Positions 48,475-63,249 of a DNA stretch of 64,000 nucleotides are shown here, one piece after another (within the stretch, counting starts at the first letter, position 1; each line of letters starts with the position of its first letter). The stretch spans positions 1-64,000 of the forward strand of contig JAIGNY010001753.1 in NCBI GenBank assembly GCA_020152595.1, written 5' to 3'. A program made the position numbers and the translations under genes. The DNA comes from Chiridota heheva (taxonomy: Eukaryota; Echinodermata; Holothuroidea; Apodida; Chiridotidae). A model generated the notes under the pieces. The model was not told the DNA's origin and searched no databases. It saw only the letters and a program-made list of their open reading frames with translations.

Positions 48475-49870
48475 GAATATTCCCATGGTTTTTTGTAAAA
48501 TTTTATTTAAAAAAGAATACATTTAGATCCAATTTGGTACAAAAATCAAGTTGATATCATATTCCATTCAGGAGATATGGAATGTTAAACATATCTAATT
48601 GCATTTTAAAGTTGTTGTACAGTATGATGATCCTTTTTGGTCCTTCCCTCAAATATTTTGAATGGAAGAATCTGGATACAATGAAGAGGAATTGAAACAA
48701 CAACTTTGCATTCATTACAAATTTCCAAATTTTGAAATTTAAGAGTTTTTAAGATCTTTTGGTAAATATAAAAAAAAGTACCTGCTCATACCTTAGAATA
48801 AACTAAGTATAAGAGAGAGTATAAGAGACAAGCTATGCCATCCCAACCTTCATACCAAATAGCATCCCTACCCATATGATATCCCACCCTATGTCCCATA
48901 TATAATCCGAACCTCCATCCCACCTTATGCCATAAGCCGTCCTATGTCCATATGGTCATTCTGTTTTAGACATGTCCGCCGTCACACCCACTATTCCATC
49001 CCGCCCTGTCCCATATGCCAATTCATCCTATGTCCTATCAGGGACTTGCTATTTAGGTCCTGGTCCTATGATACCCCTGCCTATATCTTAATATTTGTAC
49101 GCAACCCCATACATGTCCAGTATCTTCCATCCCACCCTATTTCCCATTTGATATTTTAGCCCATGTCGCATACACCATCGATGCAGCCACAATACGTCAC
49201 CCGTGTCATCGCACCCTATGCCCCATACGTCACTAAAACCTATGTACCATATGACATCCGACCCGGTATGTCCCACCGACAATATACAATATTGTATTAC
49301 AATATATGTATTTACAATACAATATTATGCCTCATATACCCTCCCATCCATGTCCCATATGCCATTCCACCTATGACTCATATTATAACCACTCTCTGTA
49401 TTATACATGTACGCGATATCCACCATCTCACACATGTCATCCCACTTTGTTCCCTATGTTCCACGTGCCATCCCACCATGTCATAAATGTCATCCCAATC
49501 TATTTCCCATATGTTATCTCATCATATGTCCCATCCCAAACTATGTCCCATATGACATACCACTGTATGTCGCATATGCCAAACCCACTATCCTATGCAT
49601 ATCACCTAATTCCACATGTCGATCCACCCAATATCACATATATTTCAAACTAGGCCTATTTTTATACGCAATATCACCCTTATGCAATACCTTCCATTCA
49701 TATGTCCAAAACACTATGTCACCCCTATGTTACACATTCCATCGCACCCTATGCCCCACATGCCATTTCAACTATGTACCATCCAGCTCTTTATCTCATC
49801 TTATGCCTATATTACTATCCAGTGTTATGCTTTATTCACACAACCCATCCTTCGTTTGTACGCCATCGCT

Positions 49871-50399
<529 letters not shown>

Positions 50400-51429
50400 A
50401 CACATGCCACCCTATCCCATATCCAATGTTTAAAATGGTATCTAACTCTTTCTTATACGCAACCGACCTTTATCCAGTATGTTCCATCCCACCCTTTTGT
50501 CTCACATACCATCCTACTCTTTGTCCTGCATACCATCCCCACCATATGCCCCTAATCCCCCCTATGTCACATATGACAACACACTTTTATGTCCCATATG
50601 CCATTTCACCATATGTTCCATCCCAACACATGTCCCATATGACAACCTACGCTATGTCGCATAAGTGTACGCCAAACTCATTATCATATACATATCATAT
50701 CACACTGTTCCAAATGACATTCCACAATGTGACATTTTACCCTTGTCCCATATAACATTCCACACTATATGTCCCATATGATATACCACCCTATGTCGTA
50801 TAATCAATTTCACCCTCGATCCAATATTTTCCATGGCAACATACGACCCACATGCTTCATGTGACATTTTAACCTATGTACCATATGCCATCCATGTCGT
50901 ACGCGCATTATCCCCTTTATGCCACCCTACGTCTCTTATGCCAACCCACCTCATGTTCCACATGATATCCCACCCTTTCTCTTTTAATCAATCTCATCCT
51001 CTATCCAATATTTTCTATCTACCATTTATGCTCAACATACATGTCCCACATGCCAGTATGCTTCACATGGCATTTCAACCTATGTACTATATGCCATCCA
51101 TCTCACCTTATGCCTCATATGCTATTCCATGCTATGCGCCATAAGTCATACCACCCTTGTCCCATACGCCACACCAAATTATGTCCCATATGACAGCAAA
51201 CTTTATGTCTTATACACGTTCGCCATTACACCCACCATACCATCCCATCCTGTCCCACGTGATAGTCGACCATTTTTCGTATAACAATCCAACCCTCTAT
51301 CCATTATCATGCATCCCCCACTTTTATCATTTCCTATTTCGCATCTCAGCCCATTTCACATTCATCATCGACGCAGCCACCATAAGTGACACATGTCGTC
51401 GCTCCTATGCGCATATACGTGATTCAAAT

Positions 51430-52000
51430 CTATGTAACACCCAACTCACCTTATGCCCCATATGCCATACAATACTGTGCATCACATTCCATCTCATCCA
51501 TTTCTCATATGCCATACAATACTGTGCATCACATTCCATCTGATCCATTTCCCATATGCCATACAATACTGTGCATCACATTCCATCCCATCCATTTCCC
51601 ATATGCCATACAATACTGTGCCTCACATTCCATCTCATCCATTTCCCATATGCCATACAATACTGTGCCTCACATTCCATCCCATCCATTTCCCATATGT
51701 CATGCAATACTTGCCTCGCATTCCATCCCATCCATTTCCCATATGCCATACAATACTGTGCCTCACATTCCATCTCATCCATTTCCTATATGCCATACAA
51801 TACTGTGCCTCACATTCCATCTCATCCATTTCCCATATGCCATACAATACTGTGCCTCACATTCCATCCCATCCATTTCCCATATGTCATGCAAACTTGC
51901 CTCGCATTTCCATCCCATCCATTTCCCATATGCCATACATTACTGTGCCTCGCATCCCATCCCATCCATTTTCCATACAATGCTGTGCCTCAGAACCCAC
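51430..52000. repeat. 47-bp minisatellite (right arm)
   Basis: About eleven units of CCATACAATACTGTGC(A/C)TCA followed by CATTCCATC and CATCCATTTCCCATATG, mirror of 35,100-35,510 with about three extra units. Confidence 0.92.
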
Positions 52001-53189
52001 CCTGTTTTCTACATGTTCGCCATTATATCCACCATCTCACACATGCCATCCAACTACTTCGTCCCATATACCAACTCCCGCGATGTCCCATATGATATTC
52101 CATTATACGCAATCCCACTCTTTACCTTTCATCCCAATCAATTCCCATATGACGTCCCACCCTATGCCCCATACGCCATTCCATCTGATGAACCATATAA
52201 GCCACCCAACTCTCCCTCCCATCACGTGTCCAATGTGATGTATCATTTGTGCCATCACATTACATGTACCATATGCCATTCTACACTATGTCCCACATTT
52301 TATCTCACCCAATTTCTTATACACAAACCCACCCTTTGTCCAATACCGCCCCCCTCCTCGAACTGTACCCATATGGCATCCCATCTATGACGCACATACC
52401 ATCCCATCTATGACCCACGAGTCATCTCAGCTACGCCCCATATGCCATTTCGCCTATTATCCACATGCCATCTCAGCTACGTCCCATATGCCATTCCACC
52501 TATGACCCATATGCCACCCCACCTATGACCCACATGCCATCCCACCTATGGTCCACATGCCATCCCACCTATGGTCCATGCCATGACCTATGATACACAT
52601 GCCATCCCACCTATGATCCGCATACCACCCCACCTGTGATTCACATGCCATTCCGCCATCTATGACCTGATAACCGACATGTCATTGCATTCTACATTCC
52701 ATATTAAAGAACCCATGAAGATTTTCAACAGCAAAAATACTAATGATAAAAACTATGAATAATAGCATGTTGGATTTTAGCATGATGTGTTATAGAACAA
52801 ATACCTGATTTAGATGTGTATATGAACAGATAGAGATGTTGTATTCACCACAAAGATCCTTAAATGCGGAACAGAATGTATTTTGATTATGTCAAAAGCA
52901 CCCGTAGTTTCCGATACATGGCTAATTAAAATATATGCAAAAATTAAATATAATTAAAATATATGCAAAAGTTTTAATGTACATAAGACAGCTGAATATC
53001 TTTAAAGTTATGCTTTCTCTCCAAAATGTCAGTCACTGAAAATCAAGACTATTTTCTCCTGCTAAATTTTGAGAAAGGTATGATGGAGATTTAAAACGTT
53101 GTTGGAGGATTAAAAAACAATAGGTTAACTTGATACTATGTCTCATTTCTATAAATTTGCATAATTTTTTATAAGGTTTGGTTTGGTTC

Positions 53190-53590
53190 GTTGATGTTTA
53201 ACGGCACCGCGACAGTCAGAGTCAAATGTGCAAAGAGGGTGTAAATAAATAATGGTATAAGAGTAAGGATAGTGAGGAGATGGAAGGTTTGTAAGAGAGA
53301 TAAAAGGGAAAAACTGAATATGGGAGAACAAATTAGATGAGAAGAAAGGGGTGTATAAGGTTAGATGTAGAAGGAGAAGAAATTATATGTGGTGGAAGAG
53401 GTTGTTGTTGCGGAGAAAGTTGATGATGTTTGAGGAAGAATTGTTTTCGAATTGGTCCGAGATTGAGGAGAGAAGAGGTCTGGAGTTCTGGTAGAGGGGA
53501 CAGGTTAAGAATATATGCTTGATGGAGAGATCGATGTTGCAAGTGGGGCAGAAAGGGGCAGGGGAACCGGATAAGAGAACATATTATAAT
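53190..53590 (-). pseudogene. 3' end of a non-LTR retrotransposon (right arm)
   Basis: Minus-strand mirror of 33,525-33,925. It reads CPTCNIDLSIKHIFLTCPLY then QNSRPLLSSI, without the stop seen in the left arm. It is still only a C-terminal fragment with no polymerase domain. Confidence 0.78.
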
Positions 53591-53924
53591 AAGGCCTGAA
53601 AATTCAAAATGCAGCAGTAAAATGGTCGTTTTTTTAACCGAATATGTTACTTTTTTGCTATTTTCATGGTTGATGTTATTGTTATATGACACCTGTCCAT
53701 AGATCTTTAATCAATACTTGTTTTTTTGTGGGCAGGTAGAGGCACAGAAACAGTCAGGGAGTAATTCGAAGGGCTCACTTCTTTAAAACTTAAGATTTTA
53801 AATTTAGATTCATTTAATTTGATGCATGTTCCCATAATGCACCCTACTTCCCATATACTTTTACTGTGTGTATATAGACCGGACTTTAAAGGATTAGTTC
53901 AGTGGTCAAACAAGTTTATTTTAC

Positions 53925-54550
53925 ATAAAAGAGGAATTGAAGAGAAATAAAATGGTGAAGAAACTACTTTATATCTTATTCGGTTAATGAGATATTCAAG
54001 TTGAAGGATCTGTTTTATCTATGTAGAAATGACTGGTGTTGTAAGTCTACCATGGAGGGTTTGTCCGTGCTCATTCTACATTCATTTGTGCTTGTATCTC
54101 GTTGGTGTGAATTTGTAACACGGCCTGCAGCTGTGGAGCCCAGTCATTAAACTAAAAGTTTCGTTTCATAGAAGGTTGGGGTCCTTATCCTCACATTATC
54201 AACATTTGTTAATGTGTTTTAATTAAAGAAAATTGATTGAAATTTTTTACTATTTTAATTATTTTCCCTCTAACTTTGTTCAGGTGTTAAATTATAATTA
54301 CCCTTTCAAGATTCTGTTTTACTACTTTCCTTACATAAACAATGGTTTTTAAGCCGCAAAATCGCATGACAAAATATGATAGAATACGTAAAGACTTTGA
54401 GGAATCTGAGGCTGTGATGTCACAGCAAGTCTGATTTCAGTCGTTTCTAAATGATACCAAACTTTAAATTAACGAATTTCCTTACAGAATAAGATTTTTG
54501 AATGCTTTCTTCACCATTTTTTTCTTCAAAGTCCTCTTTCATATAAAAAT
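53925..54550. mobile_element. Long-TIR non-autonomous element (right arm)
   Basis: Mirror of 32,558-33,190: TTTTACATAAAAGAGGAATT at the left end and CAAAGTCCTCTTTCATATAA at the right. Confidence 0.6.
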
Positions 54551-55119
54551 CTAGAACTGTCGGAAGGACAGTATGCTTGACTATTCAAAGCTAGTGTAGA
54601 GAATGGGCTTATAGAGGAAGTATATACAAAAGTAATGGGCAGATGATTTATAAGGCTTTGAAAGATGCACTTACATTTTCATTTGCACTACAAGCTTCAA
54701 AATATTTCAAGATATTTTGAGATATTCAAAGATATTTTGAGACAAAAAAGGTAGAATAACCTCAGAAAACATGTAAAACTTTGCAGTCTTTATAACTACA
54801 ACACCTCTTTTAGTTCTATCAATTGAATAACAAAGAAAGGAGAGGCCCTGACTTGTCAATGTCAATGAAAGAATACCATCCAATCCCCTTTCCAACCTGT
54901 ACCCTCCCCAAGCCCCTACACATTCCCAGAACTACATCTTGGATTGTAATACAACTCCCAATTTAAGAAAATATGTGTGTCAAGCAAAGTCAAGCAGCAT
55001 AAAAAATGTACAATAACATTAAAGCAAAATTATGCAAAACAGTATTTGTTAAGGTATGACAATCTAGACATTGGAAACGATACAAATTCCCTCACCGCTA
55101 ATATATATATATGCATATT

Positions 55120-55490
55120 CCAGACTGTCCAACATTCCATCCCGACCTGTCCCAAATGTCATCCCACGTTTATACTCCATGCAATCACAACTGAAAACCA
55201 GATACTGTATGTCATTCCACCACTTGCAAGACCCGGCATATGCCATCACAACTGAAATCCAGCAGACATCCCACCACATGTCATTCCGCCTTGTCCTACA
55301 TGTCGACCCACCCTGTTCCACATGCCAACCCACCCTGTTCCACTTGCCAACCCATCCTGTTCCACATGCCAACCCACCCTGTTCTACATGCCAATCCACC
55401 ATGTCTAACATGCCAACACATCCTGACCAACATCCCACCGCACCCTGCCATAACATACAATTCCACCCTGTCCCACATGACCTCATCCTA
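55120..55490. repeat. 24-bp satellite block (right arm)
   Basis: CACATGCCAACCCACCCTGTTC units, mirror of 31,600-31,965. Confidence 0.85.
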
Positions 55491-55739
55491 ATTCCTTCAG
55501 CTACTTTATCATCATGTCATCTTCTACCCCACATTCTGCTTATTGTTTATATTTCACAAATTTCTAATTTAACATTCTTTAGAAGCGAGGACACTTTTAT
55601 TTGCTTCTTTGTTCATGAGAAGACAAACATTTGATTGTCAGGAATGTCAATATCATAACAAAACTAGAAATGTGAAGGTAATAAGCGATAAGCCATATAT
55701 TTTTGATCTCCGGTCAAACATATTGCAGCAAATGCACAC

Positions 55740-57380
55740 TATACCTCACCAATAAGTGTGAACAATGCTCTTCACATATACTGTATGATCATTTGTTTAA
55801 GCAAAATCATCATACCCACTTAAATTCAAGAGATACAACATATACAAATATTTTCATTGCTATGCAAATAGGCTGATTATTATGCACACACAATCCCCCA
55901 ATTATGCTCAAATGAACAGTCCCAATGCCCTCTACCACTGAACCAAATAGCAAGTTATTATTTCAGGTTAAATATTTTGTACCCAAGTCTATTGTTATGC
56001 AAATAACCTAATTAATATGCACACTCTACCTCACCATTGAGTGTAGACAATGCTCTTCACATATATGATCATTTGTGTAAAACAAAATCTCCACTCCCAC
56101 TTTAATTTAAGATATGATTAAAGTTTTAATAATAATTTAAGAAATATTACAGATACAAATACAAAATAACCTAATTAATACGCACACTTCACCTCAACAT
56201 TAAGTGTAGACAATGCTTTTCACATATATGATCATTTGTGCCAACAAAATCCCCACATCCACTTAATTTAAGAGATATCACAGATACAAATATTTTCATT
56301 GTTATGCAAATAAGCTAAGTAGTATGCACACAAACCCTAATCATGCTCACTTGAACAGTTCCCCTATGCCAAGTTACATAAATGTACATCATTCATACAT
56401 AACAAAAGTTATGAAAACTTTAACCAAAAACTTTTAACCAAAACTGTAATTTGACAAATATTTTCATTGCTATGTAAATAAGCTAATTAGTATGCACACA
56501 CAGCAGCAAATCATGTTTATTTGAACAGTACCCATGTTCTCTATCCCTGTAACAAGTATCAAGTTATTATCTAAGGTTAAATATTTTACGCGAAAGTTTA
56601 TTGTAAAGCAAATAACCTAATTAACATGCACATTACATTTTACCATTAAGTGCAGACAATGCTTTTCACATATATGATCATTTGTGCAAACAAAATCACC
56701 ACTCCCAATTTAATTTAAGATATATCATAGATACACATATTTTCATTGTTATGCAAATAAGCTAATTAGTATGCACACACAAGATACTAATGTAATCATG
56801 TTTATTTGAACAGTACCCATGCCATCTACATCTGTGCTAAGTTACATGAATGTACATCATTCATAACTAGATGCGCTCATGAATGTTAAACATTTTGTAC
56901 GAGTCTACTGTTATGCAAATAACCTAATTAATATGCACACTTCACCTCATCATTAAGTGTAGACAATACTCTTTAAATATATGATCATTTTTTTCAAACA
57001 AAATCCCCACATCCACTTTAATTTAAAAGATATCATAGATACAAATATTTGCAGTTATGCAAATAAGCTAACTAGTATGCACACACAATCCCTCAATTAT
57101 GCTCATTTGAACAGTACCCATGTCCTCTACCCTATGCCTAGTCACATGAATGTACACCATTTATAAGTTATGAAAACTTTAACAAAAAACGTCTAACCAA
57201 AAACTTTAAGCAAAACATGAACTATATTTTCATTGTTATGCAAATAAGCTAATTAGTATGCACACACAACCCTCCAATCATGCTCATTTGATCAGTACTC
57301 ATGTCGTCTAACCATATGCCAAGTCACATGAATGTACACCATTCATAACTTAACTTATAAAAACTTTAACCAAAACTTTA
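55740..57380 (-). repeat. ~320-bp octamer-rich tandem array (right arm)
   Basis: Mirror of 29,720-31,370, with TTATGCAAATAAGCTAATTA and TTATGCAAATAACCTAATTA recurring. ATGCAAAT octamers are retained at nearly the same sites as on the left; a few are lost on each side. Confidence 0.88.
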
Positions 57381-57724
57381 CCCACGCCGACGCAGAAAGG
57401 AAGGGGGGGGGGGGGAATAGTTCTACTATTAGCTAAAAATGACTGGTGTAATAAGTGAACTGTTTAATGTTGGCACTCTCTTCCTCACATTAACAACAAT
57501 TGTTAATGTATTTTGAAGAAAATTTATTTTTGCTCAAGCTTTCTTCAGGTGGTAAATTATAGTACTAGATTCTGTATACTTTTCTAACATATCCAATGGT
57601 TTTTAGAAAAATAACACTTAGGCCTACATATTTTTCAAATTTCATTATGAAAACCATTGACAAACATAATAAATCATTATTTCTTAGATCATGCTATTAT
57701 ATGTATATATATAAAAAGAAATAA

Positions 57725-58500
57725 AAAGGCATTACCTTTCCAAAAGAGGTTGATTTTCCCAGCCTGGTTGCCCTGCAGACTGTCTCCGAAGAACCATGAT
57801 CATCCAAAATAAAGAAAATATTCAAAATTTATCGCGTCCTTTGCTATATAAAATTCATTTCCGGCATGTATTGACATTGCCCCAGCCTGACTGCATGCAT
57901 GTCAGCATGTAGATAAGCTGTCTCCGATCGTGCCATGAACAAATCCGGAATAACAAATGATCAACATTTCGCGCGTCTTTTTGCTTTTTAAACTCACTTT
58001 GCTGCATTCATTGACATTGTCCCGCCTAACAGACAGCAAAACGTTTCTGAAAAAAATGGAAAAGGTTAAAATCAGTGTTAAATTGCTCGATGGAGAATAT
58101 GGGTAATTTGGAGAAACAGCCTAGGAAAAACAAAAGCTTTGCAACCGAGGGGAATCAAAGGCTGTATTAGTACAATCAAAGATATTTGTCAATAAACGTT
58201 AATTAGGCCTAATACTCAGAATTATGATAACAACAAACATTTCACTTTTATTTTACTTTTTTTAGGCATATTTCAGGGAAAGCACATGTAAGTCACAATG
58301 AATAAACATGGTAACTCATTCTCTCTTAGATTATGATATAATAACAAATTATTTAAGCATTAATTACCTTTTCCGTAGAGCTTGATTTTCCCGCCTAATA
58401 GACAGCAAGCTTCAGACGTCTTCGAAGTGCATTGATTAAATCCAGAATAACAATTTCCCCGCGTCTTTTTTGCATTCAATGACATTTGACATCTGCATTG
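57725..58500 (-). repeat. Diverged ~120-150-bp repeats (right arm)
   Basis: Mirror of 28,600-29,355, for example ATTACCTTTCCAAAAGAGGT and ATTACCTTTTCCGTAGAGCT. The SINE tail fragment lies within it at 58,245-58,310. Confidence 0.5.
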
Positions 58501-59035
58501 TGACCTCATATAATCTCGTTCAATTATATTAAAGGGACACTACACCAAAAAATAAGGACATAATTTTCCAGAGACTCACAAATGTTTTTCGATCCTTTTA
58601 GAGAGCCTCAAAACTTCTCTAACACAAATATTTATACGAGGTAAAGTTTTCTGAAATTCATAATTGATACAATTTTTTCACTTAGGGAGGTAAAACAGGT
58701 AAATGAAGATTTAAAATTTCACCAAAAAGACACCATAAATATGGGTCTAGTTCACCTTTAACCGTTCTTTTTTCCCATTTTTCAAATCTTTTGTCTGAAA
58801 GCCCATTTTAAGGATTAAAGCAATCGGTCCGCTGCCCACGTTCATTACATCGGTTTTGCCATATATTATACGGTAGCCTGGAAAGTTGGTAGCATCGACG
58901 TATCCCCATATACCTCAGTGTAAGTGCACACACGCTTACAAGAATTAATTGCCGTGTATGCACCTTACAATCTTCCGTGATTAATGCTAAATTAATTTGT
59001 TGTAGCATATAATCTCAGAAGTTCCCCTTAATTAC

Positions 59036-59275
59036 TGACCCAATAGTAGAAAAATGGCAATTTTTGCCATCCCATGTACGGGGGAATGTAGTCCCATTGA
59101 AAACGTGCCTTTTTCTAAAAATAAAGTGTCCTTCCAGGCCACTTTATTGTCTACAAACAGAGGCGGACTTTTGCATATGACTTGGGAGAGCACCCCTCCC
59201 CCTCCCCCCTCCCACTCACACACACACACTTTTCAAAAGCTTCCTACAACCCTGACATTTACCTTGAGCTTTAAT
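59036..59275 (+). repeat. Dispersed repeat, right-arm copy
   Basis: Mirror of 27,750-28,015: GACCCAATAGTAGAAAAATG at the start and TTTTCAAAAGCTTCCTACAA at the end. Confidence 0.75.
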
Positions 59276-59994
59276 TGGAAGAAAATATGCAGTAGAACGT
59301 TCCATCAAGATGGATTAACAATTTACCATTTTACAGCATTTAGCATAGCATAGCATGGTTGAATGTCCCACGGCCTTTGATAAGCTTTTGTGAACTCACT
59401 GGTTGCAGACCCACCATTTAAAATTTTAATGCCCTACTTTAATTAATTATGCTTATATTTTCCCCAACAGTCAGACAGTGTTCACCAACACTGTTTCTTC
59501 TTCAAAACCTATTATGTTAAATACCCCCATGATTTATGACCCTGGAATGGGGCAAATACAGTTGGTAAAGACATGGACGCCATCCAATAGTGCCACGGAC
59601 GAAACTCAAGAAAGGGTATTTCTATTACGCCCTGTGAGTCATCTGCACTATAGCAAGTTGAGATCAAATAAAATAAAAATACATTGGTTATATATGCATT
59701 GGCTATACGCATTGGCTATACGCATTGGTTATAAACGCATTGGCTATACGCATTGGATGACACTTCGACTGACGAAATATTAATCTGAGAAACACGATTT
59801 GGATTACAAAACCAGGATCTTAATGTATGTGGGCAGGTGACCCCCCCCCCCCCCACACACACACACACGCACACAATTTCCGACATAATTCAAATTTTGA
59901 TTTTAATTTATAAACATAACTTAATGTCTTGAAATTGAAAAGTGCCCCTCAATCACTGTCAAAGATGCAAGAACTGGTGGAATTTGAGCACACT

Positions 59995-60262
59995 TAAAGA
60001 AATTAGAATATTACAAAAGTGCCCCTTTTAAAATTAAATGCCCCTTAATTATTTATCCAATTGTAGGAAACTGGCAACTTTTGTCAGTCCCATTTACAGG
60101 GAAATTGGTTCTCATTGGAAAATTACCCCTTCCTAAAAATGAAGTGCCCTTTTACCTTAGTTTATTATCTACAGACAGGGGCGGGCATATGCATATGACT
60201 TTGGGAAGTTCACCTTTAAAAGGTTTTGCCCCTACTTTTCGAAAGCTTCCTACACCCCTGTC
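59995..60262 (+). repeat. Dispersed repeat, third copy (outside the palindrome)
   Basis: TATCCAATTGTAGGAAACTG, CCTAAAAATGAAGTGCCC, TTATTATCTACAGACAGG, CATATGACTT and CGAAAGCTTCCTACACCCC, in the same order as the arm copies but clearly diverged. Confidence 0.75.
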
Positions 60263-61084
60263 TTCTGGACAAGTACATCAGCTTTTTGGCAGGTAAAGCA
60301 AAACGTCTCTTTTTCTTCTTTTACAATAGATTAACCAAGAAAATATCTCCAACCAGTTGGCAAAGAAACTTCTCTGCTGATGCATTACTTCAGAGCTCCC
60401 AGGGCTTCGTCTTCTAGACCCTAAGCAAAGCTTCACCCCATAGACCTCGCCAGGGCCCGTAAATGGGAACACGGTGTTACGCAGTAAAATTTCTGGCGAC
60501 AGGATTGGCGGTAATGGTGGTGGAGGGGGTGGGAGGAGGGGGTGATCTGTTCCCAACTGTTCTATATTGTGTGATTGTATAGACACATGTATTTCGTTTT
60601 TTAATGAGTAGGGCAAAGGAAAATTTGACTTACACCCCTTCTTGGGCTCGAGGCCCCAAAGAGTCCCAATAAGGCACCGTATGAAAAAGATCCCGGGGCC
60701 TGCCAATGACTATGATAAGTGGCTCCGAATTACCTCAAAGGAGTTAAGGTTCAAATGAAGGGAAGGGTGGGGGGGGGGGTGGCTCTTTCAAGATAAAGCA
60801 ATTTGGGCGTGATAACAAAAGGTCGAATTAATATATGTCTCAACGATCTACTAAAACCCAAGCATTAAAACAAAAAGTAACGTTAATATGGAAGAAAGGT
60901 ACAGTCTTAGAAACCTCACTATCCGTAAGTTCATTTTCATTCTTTTGAATTAGGAAGTGCCGGATTATGTTCCATTTTGACCCCAACTTTTTTTCTTTCA
61001 ATTTTATTGTATGAAACACGTTACGTGTTGGAGGTTCGCTAAGAAATGGGGTATGAATACCCACATTTCCCAGGATCTACGTCC
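60263..61084. other. No gene recognised
   Basis: A minus-strand open frame at 60,278-60,706 has a proline run made by a GGT/GGGGG-rich stretch and no recognisable domain. I treat it as chance. Confidence 0.45.
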
Positions 61085-61449
61085 ATGATTATCAGTGGCG
61101 CTACCAGGGGTTTGATATTGGGGGCACAAACCTTTTCGGTATGGGGCCAGGTGGGACAAAGCTCCGGTGGGAGTCCTGGTTGCAAAGCCCCAGGGAAACC
61201 TCGCATTTCCAAGTTTTTAATACCCCAAAAGACTGAATATGTACAATACACGGCTTTTCAAACTAAAGTAGGATGATTACGAACGATCTAGTATAACAGC
61301 ATATCATTTTGCAATGATACAGACTACCCCCAACCTCACATTAAAAAGGTCTAAAATAACTATTTTGGACAAAATACAATTTTCGACATTTTGGACAAAG
61401 GGGGAAGGGGGGGGGGGCACGTTCCCCCCATGGCGCCACTGATGATTAT
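61085..61449. mobile_element. hAT-type MITE with perfect 8-bp target-site duplication
   Basis: The element (61,093-61,441, 349 bp) begins CAGTGGCGCTACCAGGGG and ends CCCCCCATGGCGCCACTG, imperfect terminal inverted repeats of hAT style. The 8 bp on each side, ATGATTAT (61,085-61,092 and 61,442-61,449), are identical. The interior is non-coding, with long G runs near the right end. Confidence 0.88.
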
Positions 61450-61569
61450 GTCTAAATGATAAATCATGCATTATGCTTCTTACCGTGATCGTGAACTAGA
61501 TTTTCTGCCTCTGATGAGACACATGAGACACTGGCACCATCTTTTCCACTTGTTGGAGTTTCACATTCG

Positions 61570-61772
61570 CTTCTCCTGGGTGGCGGCACCAGGATTTTGG
61601 TCATGGGGGGAAAAGAGGAGGAAATGCCTCATGGAGTGGGGAGGCAAAAAATCTATCAATCGGACAAAATATGTCACTTTACACACATTTCTAAGGGGGA
61701 GGGGGGGGGGTAGAGGAAGGTAGGGGAAAAGTGATCTATGGATACAACCAAAGCCCCGCCACTGATTCTCCC
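61570..61772. mobile_element. Second, degraded hAT-type MITE
   Basis: The left end GGGTGGCGGCACCAGG (61,578) resembles CAGTGGCGG; the right end is CCCCGCCACTG (to 61,764). Flanking octamers CTTCTCCT and ATTCTCCC agree at six of eight positions, consistent with a decayed target-site duplication. About 187 bp, non-coding. Confidence 0.6.
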
Positions 61773-62850
61773 AAAGGCTCACCCTCTTTACTTTCTTTTG
61801 CAAGATATTTTTTGACAAAAATTCGGATATCCATACTATTTCAATTTGATTTTTGTAGTGTCTTCTTCAATCGAGATCGGTCGAATGTGTCCGTACATCT
61901 TGTATTTGGCAACAGGTTTCATTCATGGGACCTTGCTTCTGACTTGTGAGTGTTAAGTTATGATGAATATTGCCGCTGTGTATATAACCTTGGGCAGGGA
62001 AACAAAATGTTTTTGCGGTTTATGAAATCCAACAAATCCTTATTTCTTTGAATATAATCCGGAAATTTTCCCTTTAAGATATTTTCTATAAGATTTAGAC
62101 AAATTAAAAGCAAATATTGGGGAGGGGGCTAAACAACACATTTGTCCCACTTTTTTCGTTCCCCCTGGTTCCGCCGCCACTGAATGATATCAAGACATCA
62201 ATGTTTGGGAGGTTAGCCAACCCATCACAGAGATCCTAGAACCGCCTTCAAAGGTAAAATTACAAAATTCAGTTATATAGATTGGTTGGGTTTACATGTA
62301 TTCAATTTAAATGTATCGGAATTATTTTAGATTATTAGATTAAAATGATCGGGATTTTTTTTCGATAACTGCATTGTCCTATTTATAATGAAGGAAGGAG
62401 GGGGGGTGTATTGTACATATTCAGAGCCTTTTGGGGTGTTTCAATTTTTCAAAAAAGCTTTAGCACTTGAACAGAAATAAAATTGATATAGGCCTATACT
62501 TCACGGGAAGTTGAAAAATGACCGTACTTGAAAAATACAAGGAATTAGATCAATTTTCTGTTATATCAATAAAGTTATCGCACGAAGCGCGAACATATTT
62601 TAAAGGGTCTAGAAATTAGATGTAAAAATCTTGAAAAGTTTTAAAATGTTCATTGATTTTGAAACATATTTGAAATGCGTTTCTGATTTTGGATGCTAAA
62701 ATTCAGTCTAAAATAAAGGAAAATTGTTTTTATTTATTTAAAAAACTAGAAAATGTAATTTGATAGATTGGTCTTTATTCATCTTTGAGATGCACTTTTA
62801 GGTGTGTGAACAGAGGAGGGGAGGAGGCACGTCCCCCACTTTTCCGAAAA
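61773..62850. other. No gene; possible hAT MITE remnant
   Basis: CCCCCTGGTTCCGCCGCCAC then TG at 62,161-62,182 looks like the right terminus of another CAGTGGCGG element, but no left terminus or duplication was found. The remainder is AT-rich without coding signal. Confidence 0.4.
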
Positions 62851-62854
62851 ATTA

Positions 62855-63120
62855 CAAACATGCCCCTTTTGAAAATGAAGAGTGCCCCTCAATTACTGAC
62901 CCAATAGTATGAAACTGGTGACTTTTGTCAGTCTCATGTATGGGATGAATGTGTCCCATTGGAAAAGTGTCCCTTTCTAAAAATAAAGTGCCCCTTTTAC
63001 TTTACTTTGTTGTTTTGGGATCACTGATATTATCTACAGATTGAAATGGGGAACATATGACTTAAAAAGTGCCCCCTAAAAGGTCATGCCCCACTTTTCG
63101 AAAGCTTTCTATACCGCTGA
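62855..63120 (+). repeat. Dispersed repeat, fourth copy
   Basis: TACTGACCCAATAGTATGAA, CTAAAAATAAAGTGCCCC, CATATGACTT and CGAAAGCTTTCTATACC follow the family order. An internal insertion (TTGTTTTGGGATCACTGA) sets this copy apart. Confidence 0.75.
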
Positions 63121-63249
63121 CGCATCCTAATATGCTCATCGGATTCCACCGTTGTTTAACTTATTCATTAAAATCGTATTATGCAGAAACTGTCAAAGGT
63201 TTTTTTTTTTTGTCGTGATTACATGCGCCCTTTGATAACTTGTGGGAGA

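Noticed and set aside
51386-52390. 300-codon frames of His/Pro/Ile/Cys-rich repeats (also 34.6-35.4 kb, 12.7-13.3 kb and 9.7-10.1 kb)
   Set aside because: The 24-bp and 47-bp satellites create periodic frames. No start context, splice signal or known domain supports them, and overlapping frames show the same pattern.
60278-60706. Minus-strand 142-codon open frame as a gene
   Set aside because: No domain; the poly-proline comes from a GGT/G-rich run, and the surroundings are dispersed repeats without splice or promoter signals.
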